Below are positions 56,201-64,000 of a DNA stretch of 64,000 nucleotides, piece after piece. Location of the stretch: positions 124,001 to 188,000 of the forward strand of contig JAFCMP010000224.1 of the NCBI GenBank assembly GCA_017506865.1, in the 5' to 3' direction. The stretch's first letter is position 1, and each line of letters begins with the position of its first letter. The position numbers and the translations under genes were made by a program. Below the pieces are notes generated by a model. It did no database searches, was not told the DNA's origin, and was given only the letters and a program-made list of their open reading frames with translations. This DNA is from Tribonema minus. Taxonomy: Eukaryota; Sar; Xanthophyceae; Tribonematales; Tribonemataceae.

Positions 56201-57119
56201 CTACTGCAGGTCCATTTCAGCACATGTGCGCAGATTGGCAGCTGTGCACGCCACTGGCAAGCCATGGTCAAGAGGGCCAGTCAGGACCACCCAGCAGAGT
56301 TTCGATGTATCATGGTGTGCTGTGCAATGTTGCACTTCAATGAATGGCAGTTGCCAGGTGGTGCGCACCTCAGTGGCCTTGTCCTTGGTGTCTGTTGAAG
56401 TTGGGAGGCGGCGCTCCTCAGAGTGAACCTGCCGTAGCAGCTTTAATTCATGCGCCTCTGGAGATGGATACTGAGATCTGCAGTGACAAGAAAAAGTAGT
56501 GCAACCATGGTGTGAACAATGCATGCAGTGTGCCCATGCGCTGAATGAAATCCACGAATCCCGCAGCATGCAGCCTTGAAAAAATCGCGTGCTGCAATCA
56601 GTAATGCACGTACCCTGCGGCGGGATGCTGGGGCGTTTTGCGCCTGATGTCAACGCCGCCCGCTTCCTCATGTGAAGGCTGTGTCACGCTCACGCCGGCT
56701 GCGGTAACTCCAAGGCCGACTGCTACCACAGCTGTAAGCGTTGGAGCGCCGAAGAGCAGTCCAACGATAATGCCTGAGAGCGATACGTACAAAATTTGAT
56801 TAGCATCTCGAGTAACATGTGCGAGGTTCGAGGGCTAGTGTAACAACAAGAAGCGCGAAAGGGAGCAATGATCGCTGTGGCCTCTGAAAGATCCGTCTCG
56901 CCTCCGCCGCCGGTCGCAGCACAGGTGCTGAGGAAATCGTTGCGTCAAAGTCAAAGCAGACTGTCACTCGAGATCAGCTGTGTGTGTGCCTGCATATGAC
57001 ACGGGGTAGATACCTGCTGCTGCTAACCCGTGAATGAAGTCACTGTCGACCTCGCCCTCAGGCCCGAAACTCGCGTCCATCTGCGCGTTGTCCACAACTC
57101 GCTGCTGCTGTTGCTTCAT
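56201..57119 (-). CDS. Small putative membrane protein
   Basis: Three exons on the minus strand (57014-57119, 56614-56773, 56201-56477; phases 1 and 2 close) give about 180 residues. The N-terminus MKQQQQRVVDNAQMDASFGP is hydrophilic, then a Gly/Val/Leu-rich hydrophobic stretch (IIVGLLFGAPTLTAVVAVGL and onward, about 26 residues) could span a membrane once or as a tight hairpin. It is followed by a polar part with SEERRLPTSTDTKDKATE. Both junctions have standard GT and AG with pyrimidine context. No family recognised. The last exon may end earlier, at a GTGCGC after KDKATE, so the C-terminal 40 residues are uncertain. Confidence 0.5.
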
Positions 57120-58282
57120 GATCGTGGGTGTGACTGCAACCTCGCCAACCCATCGCGGCGGCCCGCCGAGAAGGAAACACCGCTCTCCACATGAGGTTTC
57201 TGGGTTCGGCCGAGAGCCGGCGGAGCGCGTTCCCGGAGTCGCCTAAGCCCTATCCTATCTACCCCAACTTGCAGCTGAGAACGATACACGTCCATGACAA
57301 CTTCGCTCGCATTACTTGGGTTTTACTTCACAAATCAGGCCCAATTGCAGCCAGTAGGAAATCATCGCCGCGACAAACGCTCATGGCGCTCACAATGCTC
57401 ATTCAGCTAGCATAAATATTGTGTGTGGCTGCAGCTGCAATAAAGCATGCCAATGTGTGATCGAGGTGCCATATACTACACACACTTTGGCACTGGCGTA
57501 GGGGGGGGGGAATGGGGCGGGAGGGTTAGGCAAAGAGCCTTGCCAAGCAGTAAGACCTTGCTGCTTTGAGTACAGCACAGGATGCTGACAGTAGCAGGGC
57601 CTCACCGCTTTGAGTACAGCACAGAAAGCATCATTTGCAGCAGTATGGCCAGCCTGGTAGCATACAGCATCAGCAGGCAGAAGAAGGCGCGTCACAAAAG
57701 GCATCAAACGCATCTCTCCATTCATCGAAGCGCGGACACGTGCGCTGGCACGCAGCACAGAGTATGGTCCAAGAACCTCTCCGCAGCGGCACCTGATAGT
57801 GATACACACTGCATCCATAATGATTTGCAAAAGGCAGGTGACACTCCCACTTTGTCACTGCAGCAGTTGCTTAAGCCCCTAAGCATGGGGGCACGCGACC
57901 ACAAATGATTTTCTAATATTGTGATACGAATAGACATGAAAAGGATTGATACATGTCGTTACAGCCAATTAACATCTTGCTCCTCAGGCTGAGAGACTAA
58001 TGTGAGGGCCCGAGCCTGATCGGGACATTCGAGGCACTATGGTCACGCCACGCCTACTGATGTGCACAAACTTCGTGGGGCTATTTTGCACTCGATACGG
58101 AGGCACACGGAGTGTGGGGCCACATGCCTGAGGCATCTGTAGAAGCAATACAGAAAGTGTGAGTAACAGACTTGCCAATGACTTTCACAGCGGCTGCTTT
58201 CCGAGAGTCTTTGCTGCTGCTGTTGCACTGCAGCGTCGCCGAGCCAAGTGGCTCAACGGCGCAAATTATGAGTTAAAACCAT
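57120..58282. other. Intergenic region
   Basis: Between the small membrane-protein gene and the retrotransposon 3' end. It contains a tandem duplication with 44-base period (CTTTGAGTACAGCACAG at 57564 and 57608). Otherwise nothing recognised. Confidence 0.5.
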
Positions 58283-58296
58283 TTGAAGTCCATTGT

Positions 58297-58372
58297 GTAC
58301 TTTTTATTAATTCTCGCTCAGGGCGCGAAAAAGCCCAGATGATTGCCATCTAGCTGTAAGGAATCTACATGT
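58297..58372 (-). repeat. Dispersed repeat just downstream of the retrotransposon ORF
   Basis: On the minus strand this reads ATGTAGATTCC, then GGCAATCATCTGGGC, then CGCGCCCTGAGCGAGAATTA and ATAAAAAGTACAC. Similar sequence at 34258 and (core) 23114. Its position 37-112 bases past the retrotransposon stop suggests it belongs to the element's 3' untranslated region. Confidence 0.65.
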
Positions 58373-58408
58373 CGTATGACAGTCTGAAAGTGTCGCAACG
58401 ACAACCAC

Positions 58409-61400
58409 TCAAACGCCGCCGCCGCCAAATGGCATCTCGGGGTCCTCCCCTACGTCCTCCTCCATGTGCCCCCCTCCCCTGGATTCTGCCATGTGTGTCA
58501 TGACACGGCCAGAGTACGCCATGTGGAGCGCTGCCGACAGTGCCGAGCGTAAGCGCGCCAGGGCGATGCCCTTGAGAGCTTTAGGGCGCGCTCCTCCGGG
58601 CACTGACATCCTGCTGGCATACTCCGTCGCCACAGCCTCCAGCAACTTCCGCCCCTGCTCCCCGATGCTGCCAAATGACCCTATTGCCAATGTGGCAAGT
58701 TTGTAGCAATTCTGATCATAATGACCAGAATAGTGGGTAGTCTTGGCGGCCTCTTGGTCGCGGCAGCATCGCTCGGGGTCTGCTGCAGTCTTCGCCGCCC
58801 GCGACGCCACCTGTGCCTCGAAGCAGGTAACGTCCACCATGAGCGGTAGGTGGCGTGTCGGGTCGTCGTAGCCGGTCACCGGGAAGGCGTCGGCAGGCAG
58901 CACGATGTCCATCCTGCGACTCCCCGGCGGCCCGGCGGACCCCAGAAACGGCGTGTAGTCCTCGTCCACCAGTCCCGTTTTGAGGTATTGCCGCAGGAGG
59001 CGCTGCGTGGCCCTCTTGACGCTATTGTGGACAATGGTGTCGTGCGCCTTGACGCGTGGCGCTTGACACAGCCGTGCATGCAGGGTGCCGCCCGGCGACT
59101 TCCCGCACAGCTTGCAGCCTGCCGTCTGCTCCTCTACTCCGATGGCGCGTTTGACGGCCAGCTGCCAGGATAGGCCATCGAACGAAGCCGTTGTGGAGTA
59201 CATGGGCTCGTTGAGGAATGCCATGCCGATCGAGTGCATGTGGCGCTGCGACCGGAATCGAGCAAGTGCTTGCGTGCGTTGCGTGCCCTGCGGCAGCTGT
59301 TGCAGGTCCGCCTCCACCTTATCTGCAAGCTCGGTAGCGACGGCATCTGCAAGCGCACTCTGATTGGGGCGCTTCAGGCTACACTGCAACTGCAGAGCAC
59401 TGGCGTCAAGTACGCAAGCAGCATCCGCACCAGTGCCACCACCTGCTGTCGGCCGCAGCGGCGGCTGCTGCGTAGGTGGTTGCTGCTGCAGTGGCGTTAG
59501 CGCTGGTGGCAGTATATGTTCCAGCTTGTCACCTGTTGCTGCACGTAGAGATGTGGCAGCTGTGGCGATCGTCCGCATGAGGGGCAGGCGCGCCACCTCT
59601 GCTGCTGCTGCGCCTTGTAGCATTGCTGGTGTGGAACGCGCAGCGCCTGCATTGACGGCTGCCGCTGCTGCGTGCGCTGGTGCTGCAGCTGTGCCGCCTG
59701 CCGTTGCTGCTGCTGCCAGTGGTGTTGCTGCTGCCGCAGGTGTTGGTGCAGCACCTGCCGCATTGGCCGCTGCCACCGCCATTGCCGCTGTCGCAGCCGG
59801 CACGGTTGCGGCGCCGCCTGCCGACGCTGCTCCTGTTGCAGGTGCTGCAGCAGCCCTTAGGCTAGTAGGGCCTGTAGCAGCTGTATTGCCTATGCCCGCA
59901 GCCGCTGCTGTTGATGCTGCAGTTAGTGATGCCGCCGAGGCCACTTGAGGTGCAACATGTGCTGCCGCTGCTGCAGCAGCCTCTGATGCTGGAGCAGCTG
60001 CTGCTGCCGCCGCTGCTGCTGCCGCCGGAGTAGTTGCGCCGTGCGCCGCCGCTGCTGCTGCTGCCGCTGGTGCCGCCTGTGCTGCCGCCGCGGCCCCTGA
60101 TCCAGCGGCAGCTGCGTCGTGTGTTGCCGGAATGGCTGCGCCATAAGCGCGGCCAGCCGCTGATGCAGTTGCCGCTGCCGGAGCGGTCGCGCCTCCACTG
60201 GCAACCGCCGCTGCCGCTGTAACAGTTGCCGCTGCTGATGCTGCTGGTGCTGGTGCTGCTGCCGCTGCTGCCGGTGCCGCTTGTGTTGCCGCATCCTCAG
60301 CAGCGTTGTCTGCAGCCGCTTGAGGAGCCGCCTGCTGCAGCACCCCCGCCCATCCAGAGAGTGCTGGTTGCAGCGCTTGCAACGTGCCCGCCACATACGC
60401 AGCATCAGCGATGTCGCAGGCGCTGGTAATGCCAAGGCCGCCATGCCGTGTTGGGAGTCGCGCTTGCTGTAAGGCTGGGCCGTGCGCTGCCAGATGGAAG
60501 TGGGCCCCACTTTGCTCAAACTGGCGCCAGGTCTGGCCTGGTGGCTGCAGGCCCATTGAGTGCTCAAGCACCCACTGCGTGACCCGATCCCACTCCTTGG
60601 CGGCTGGCGCTGTCTGCGTAGTGGGAATGGTGCGCAGGCAGTACGTCATGCGAGGCACCACGCAGTAGCGCAGTAACCTGAACATAGCCCTCGGAGATGT
60701 CAGGCGCGCGCATCGCTCTGCAAATCGAGCCCCTGCCCCGCCTGCACCCGCTTCCCTGCGCAGCCATGCGTCCACAAAGCTGCTGTGGCCCACCGGCACC
60801 CCCAGCAACACAGCTCCACGGTTCTGATTTTCATCCGTATCCCCCACTAGCTGAACGCCCAGCTGCTGCAGCAGTTGCCGCTCGTGGTCTGTCACGACAT
60901 GCCCCCTGCCAGGCAGCGCGCGTGACTTGGTGAGGTTTAGCTCCAGCCCCACCTCCGCAAAGTGTTGTTTGAGCTGCGCCACCGCCTGTATGTCATCCTG
61001 AGTCAGCGTGCAAGCGCCTGTTCGGACGTTGGCATCGTCCATGTAGGCGCCCATCCGCCTCCGCGCGCGCTGCGCAGCCGCCGCCTCATTGAACCGTTTC
61101 AAGCACTGAGCAATGGCGCCGCAGAAGAGCATCGGTGCCGCGGGGTCCCCCTGCTTAAACCCGCGCTGAGACATGATGATGCGCGTGGAGCCGTCAACGT
61201 GCTGGAACAGCAGGCGTGGCCGAGTGCGAACGTATGTGCCGATGAAGTAGTCGAGGAAGTCCGGCAGCTGTGCTGCTACCCATTCCGCTGCCGCCAGGAC
61301 GAACACCATGTTGAAGGCATTCTTGAGGTCCAGCATGAACTGCCAGTGACCGAGCTCATACGCGAGTTTGCCGGCCATGGCCGCTTTCTCCGCTCCTGCT

Positions 61401-61996
61401 GAGACGGCTACCCCATACTGCCCGTCTGGCTCAAGGAGCTCCGCCAGGAAGTCTTTGCGGTCTGCCACGTACACCGAAGTGCATAGTCGCTGCAGCACCT
61501 CGCCGCAAACGATGGGCCGCTGCTTAGCTGTACCATCTTCCTGTTGTTCTGCAAGTGGCGTCAGGCGCCCCGCGCCATGCAACTGCCAGAAGGCATCCGG
61601 CAGCCGCGCAGCCTCCCGCATAACGGTCTGAAGCCACCGTGTGAGGACAGCAGCAAACTCATGCCGTCCCCAGCTTGTGCGTAGCGCATCCTGCAGGTGG
61701 CTGTAGCGCAGCCCCGATGGGCCTGCTCCACTGTAAGGGCTTGCTCGCTGGATGAGCTTGGCAACCGTCTCTGGCTCAATTCCCTCCCCCTGTAACAGGC
61801 TGAGTTCTGCTGGCATGTCGGCTGCTTTCGCCACAAGCTGATCAACCATGCCGGATAGCTCATGGAGTTGTTCCCCTGGCGCAGCGGGGGGGTGTTTGGA
61901 CTGCATGGCGGCAAAGCAGTCATCATCAGGTATCGCCACCGTTTTGGGCTGAAGGAAACGCGCTGCCTGCTGTAGCCCCCCCGTGTGCCCATGCAC
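58409..61996 (-). CDS. Retrotransposon RT and restriction-like endonuclease (frame B)
   Basis: An open frame of 1195 codons. The N-terminal part includes ASPYSGAGPSGLRYSHLQDA, a motif seen before the RT in this class. RT motifs: QRPIVCGEVLQRL, MLDLKNAFNMV (catalytic Asp near residue 223), SQRGFKQGDPAAPMLF, and AYMDDANVRTG (YxDD, 61034-61045). About 300 residues of nearly pure Ala with Pro, Thr and Ser follow the thumb. Then CKLCGKSPGGTLHARLC (C-x2-C-x8-H-x3-C), RRMDIVLPADAF and LMVDVTCFEAQ, which fit the knuckle and the two Asp of a restriction-like endonuclease. The core looks functional by motif; nothing is known of activity. The real protein probably begins in the overlapping upstream frame. 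Confidence 0.85.
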   Translation of the reverse strand: MHGHTGGLQQAARFLQPKTVAIPDDDCFAAMQSKHPPAAPGEQLHELSGMVDQLVAKAADMPAELSLLQGEGIEPETVAKLIQRASPYSGAGPSGLRYSHLQDALRTSWGRHEFAAVLTRWLQTVMREAARLPDAFWQLHGAGRLTPLAEQQEDGTAKQRPIVCGEVLQRLCTSVYVADRKDFLAELLEPDGQYGVAVSAGAEKAAMAGKLAYELGHWQFMLDLKNAFNMVFVLAAAEWVAAQLPDFLDYFIGTYVRTRPRLLFQHVDGSTRIIMSQRGFKQGDPAAPMLFCGAIAQCLKRFNEAAAAQRARRRMGAYMDDANVRTGACTLTQDDIQAVAQLKQHFAEVGLELNLTKSRALPGRGHVVTDHERQLLQQLGVQLVGDTDENQNRGAVLLGVPVGHSSFVDAWLRREAGAGGAGARFAERCARLTSPRAMFRLLRYCVVPRMTYCLRTIPTTQTAPAAKEWDRVTQWVLEHSMGLQPPGQTWRQFEQSGAHFHLAAHGPALQQARLPTRHGGLGITSACDIADAAYVAGTLQALQPALSGWAGVLQQAAPQAAADNAAEDAATQAAPAAAAAAPAPAASAAATVTAAAAVASGGATAPAAATASAAGRAYGAAIPATHDAAAAGSGAAAAAQAAPAAAAAAAAHGATTPAAAAAAAAAAAPASEAAAAAAAHVAPQVASAASLTAASTAAAAGIGNTAATGPTSLRAAAAPATGAASAGGAATVPAATAAMAVAAANAAGAAPTPAAAATPLAAAATAGGTAAAPAHAAAAAVNAGAARSTPAMLQGAAAAEVARLPLMRTIATAATSLRAATGDKLEHILPPALTPLQQQPPTQQPPLRPTAGGGTGADAACVLDASALQLQCSLKRPNQSALADAVATELADKVEADLQQLPQGTQRTQALARFRSQRHMHSIGMAFLNEPMYSTTASFDGLSWQLAVKRAIGVEEQTAGCKLCGKSPGGTLHARLCQAPRVKAHDTIVHNSVKRATQRLLRQYLKTGLVDEDYTPFLGSAGPPGSRRMDIVLPADAFPVTGYDDPTRHLPLMVDVTCFEAQVASRAAKTAADPERCCRDQEAAKTTHYSGHYDQNCYKLATLAIGSFGSIGEQGRKLLEAVATEYASRMSVPGGARPKALKGIALARLRSALSAALHMAYSGRVMTHMAESRGGGHMEEDVGEDPEMPFGGGGV

Positions 61997-63744
61997 TGTA
62001 GGACGTAGGCGTTGATCGCTGCCTCCGTTTGCTGGCGCGCGCGCCAGCGCCGGTGCGCACGCGCGTGTGCGAGGAGCGCTGGCACCAACCGGTCAAGCTC
62101 ACCGCGTGCCAACATTCTGATTCTGTCGGAGCGAGTGATGCCAGGTGCGCCATCGGTGGAGGTGATGAGTGATGGCATGAGGTGGTGTAGAATCGTGGAT
62201 CTTTGCAGTCGCTGCACCCGCCCTGCGGAATCTGGCTCCCGCGCCGCATTGACGAACATCGTCATTGTGTGTGCCAACAGATGTGTTGCTGCGTTCTCCA
62301 GTGCAGCTCCCACATAGCGACGATTGCGTGGTCTAGCAAGGCTTCTAGTTGTCGCGAACTGCAGCTTGCACAGCTCATCGAGGCTGATGCTGTCAAGCAC
62401 TGCTGCGACTGCGGGGGTTGAGATGGTCCACGTGAAAAGCCCACCTGCCCCACCTGCTGCGCCTGCAGGGCCTGGCGCTGCCGCTGCTGTCGCCGCACCT
62501 GCCGCTCTGGGGCCCCCTCCGCCGCCGCCGCGGCCGCCACGACCACAGCCTCGTCCGCCGCTGTCGCTGCTGCGACCGCTGCCACGGCCACCGCGGCCGT
62601 TTTGAGTTCGCGCGCCACTGCCGCTGTTGCTAGCACCGCCGCTGCTGCTGGCATCACTGCTGCGGCCGTTGCCAGCGCCGCTGTCCTTAGTACCGGCTGC
62701 ACTGCCGCCGCCGGCACCGCTGCTGCTGCCGCCTCCGGTTCTGCTGCCGCTAGTCGCTCTGCTACTGCTGATGTCTGCATCATTGCTGCCGCTGCGAACG
62801 CGTCCTCCATTGCCACGTCCGCGCCCTCCACTGCGACCCCGACCCCCTCGTGTAGCACTGCTGCCCCCGCGTTCCGGCCTCTTTGAGCTGCCGGAGGAGC
62901 TGCTGCCACCAGCCTGAGCAGCAGGTGCCTGCTGCGCGTGCGCTGGTCCCTTTGCGTAGGGGTTGCCGATGGGTGTGCACGCCGGTTGCTGCTGTGGCAG
63001 CGACGTGGTAGCTGTTGCCGTCGATGCATCAGGTGCTAGCGGTGCTGCTGATGCTGTTGTTGACAATGTTGCCGCCACTGCAGCGGGTGAAGTGATAGGC
63101 CTGCAGTTGCGGCAGTGCTTGCCCGCGCTGGCATCGCTGCTGTCCACTCTGAATGTCTTGTTGGCATGAAACAGGTTTTTGCACAAGGCACACTCGGTGT
63201 AGATGGTTTGCAAGTGCGAGGTGCTGAGGTCGGAGCGCTCCAGGAACGTTGTTGCTGTCCCACTGTGGTGTTTGCGCTGGTGCTTCGCCGCGATGTGGGC
63301 GTTTAACCTCTGCTGTAACGAGAGCAGCGACATGCCCTTCTTCACCACGAGGTCGCATAAGTTGCACTTGTACTCCGGGTCCGCACTGCCTCCACCTCCA
63401 GCTTCGTCGTCTAGCATCAGACGTTGCTGTTCCAGACTGTTATGACCTGTTCTAGAGCGCTTGACTGCACTTTGCCCGCCCGTGTGCTCCCCTTCGCCTG
63501 TTTGATCGGAAATTGACCAACCGTCATTCTGTACCCTCTTGCGTTTGTGCGCTGCGCGTCCGTCTCCAGTTGCTCTGCTGCTGCCACTCGTGCCATCGTC
63601 CTGTTGACAAGCGCCATTGCCATCTGCAGCACTGGTGCTAATATCCTGCGCTTGTGCGCACGCTAGATCGGATTCCTTGCATTTCTGCGCTGATTCAGAG
63701 TTGGCAATACGGGCCTCCCGCCGCCGCCATGATATTCTTTTCAT
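61561..63744 (-). CDS. Retrotransposon N-terminal zinc-finger region (frame A)
   Basis: An open frame of 727 codons starting MKRISWRRREARIANSESAQ. A C2H2-type finger reads CNLCDLVVKKGMSLLSLQQR then LNAHIAAKH; a CxxC pair follows (CALCKNLF and HCRNC). Then a Gly/Ser/Arg-rich linker, and from about residue 430 an ordered part (ISLDELCKLQFATTRSLAR; RWRARQQTEAAINAYVLQCM). The conserved protein leaves this frame at a run of seven G (plus-strand C at 61976-61982) and continues in frame B, so the last 140 codons here are probably not real. One base of length change at that run would explain it; assembly error, mutation or translational slippage are all possible. Confidence 0.75.
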   Translation of the reverse strand: MKRISWRRREARIANSESAQKCKESDLACAQAQDISTSAADGNGACQQDDGTSGSSRATGDGRAAHKRKRVQNDGWSISDQTGEGEHTGGQSAVKRSRTGHNSLEQQRLMLDDEAGGGGSADPEYKCNLCDLVVKKGMSLLSLQQRLNAHIAAKHQRKHHSGTATTFLERSDLSTSHLQTIYTECALCKNLFHANKTFRVDSSDASAGKHCRNCRPITSPAAVAATLSTTASAAPLAPDASTATATTSLPQQQPACTPIGNPYAKGPAHAQQAPAAQAGGSSSSGSSKRPERGGSSATRGGRGRSGGRGRGNGGRVRSGSNDADISSSRATSGSRTGGGSSSGAGGGSAAGTKDSGAGNGRSSDASSSGGASNSGSGARTQNGRGGRGSGRSSDSGGRGCGRGGRGGGGGGPRAAGAATAAAAPGPAGAAGGAGGLFTWTISTPAVAAVLDSISLDELCKLQFATTRSLARPRNRRYVGAALENAATHLLAHTMTMFVNAAREPDSAGRVQRLQRSTILHHLMPSLITSTDGAPGITRSDRIRMLARGELDRLVPALLAHARAHRRWRARQQTEAAINAYVLQCMGTRGGYSRQRVSFSPKRWRYLMMTALPPCSPNTPPLRQGNNSMSYPAWLISLWRKQPTCQQNSACYRGRELSQRRLPSSSSEQALTVEQAHRGCATATCRMRYAQAGDGMSLLLSSHGGFRPLCGRLRGCRMPSGSCMARGA

Positions 63745-64000
63745 GATCTCTGCTACGCCATGGTGCTACATGCTACAGCTACATACCTATCCGCATCTCG
63801 TGGAGGCCTACTAGTATATGACTATCACCTGTACTTCGCTTGTTGTACTTGTGTACTTGGCGCAATGAAGTTATACGTTTAAGGCGTTGTGCTTCACACA
63901 CGAGAAGCAATGACACAATGGCGCACAACGCAGTGTACATCTGTGTACCTGACGCAGTGAAGTAGTTGAAAGCAGCTGATCGTGCTTACGCGCCAACTTG

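Larger units (their letters stand above)
58297..63744 (-). mobile_element. Non-LTR retrotransposon, restriction-like-endonuclease class
   Basis: A LINE of about 5.4 kb lies on the minus strand. Order from the 5' end: N-terminal zinc-finger region, long low-complexity linker, reverse transcriptase, an Ala-rich insert, a CCHC knuckle and a PD-(D/E)xK-like endonuclease. This is the architecture of the older R2/NeSL/CRE-type clades rather than of APE-type LINEs. No LTR, integrase or protease is seen. The two long reading frames overlap and are offset by one frame. 5' and 3' ends, target-site duplication and poly(A) tail were not identified. Confidence 0.85.

Noticed and set aside
58297-63744. LTR-type retrotransposon
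   Set aside because: No terminal repeats, protease, integrase or RNase H seen. The RT is followed by a CCHC knuckle and a restriction-like endonuclease, which is the non-LTR arrangement.

Overview
The window reads as nuclear DNA of a GC-rich, intron-rich unicellular alga. Two things point to a lineage with a secondary (red-derived) plastid, such as a haptophyte or photosynthetic stramenopile, rather than a green alga. The telomere-like motifs are TTAGGG (not TTTAGGG), and one protein starts with a signal peptide followed by an Arg/Ser-rich transit-like stretch. The heat-shock-factor DNA-binding domain also carries the FQRQxNLYGF variant I associate with such algae. The lineage is inference; no rRNA or plastid gene is present to settle it.

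Layout: (1) 1-5.4 kb, the first exon of purH on the minus strand, divergent from a four-exon YchF/Obg-like protein with a degenerate P-loop. (2) 5.4-13 kb, NAR1/IOP1 (cytosolic Fe-S assembly, five exons, all eight cluster cysteines visible) and a two-exon hypothetical protein. (3) 14.6-22 kb, MnmA/TRMU tRNA 2-thiouridylase on the minus strand, divergent from an intronless secreted WW-domain, Gln/Pro/Gly-rich protein. (4) 24.5-28.3 kb, a heat shock factor on the minus strand. (5) 29.4-38.8 kb, a ten-exon histidine-phosphatase protein with a fused C-terminal domain on the minus strand. (6) 39.6-41.8 kb, a JMJD8-like ER cupin divergent from the rRNA methyltransferase BUD23. (7) 43.0-53.9 kb, a fourteen-exon P1B copper ATPase with five N-terminal HMA repeats. 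(8) 56.2-57.1 kb, a small membrane protein. (9) 58.3-63.7 kb, a non-LTR retrotransposon of the restriction-like-endonuclease class on the minus strand. Exon models were built by hand from protein similarity and GT-AG (twice GC-AG) borders; reading phases close in every multi-exon model.

The most striking feature is in the introns, not the proteins. In four unrelated genes the last 30-90 bases of an exon, together with its splice donor and the start of the intron, are repeated two to six times in tandem inside the following intron. In two of these genes the acceptor plus exon start is copied the same way. The same introns often carry long poly(C) tracts directly before the acceptor, TTGAAGTT / AACTTCAA motifs that could pair across the intron, and short TTAGGG arrays. 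Together these suggest that introns here grow, or arise, by repeated duplication of exon edges. This is the observation I would follow first.
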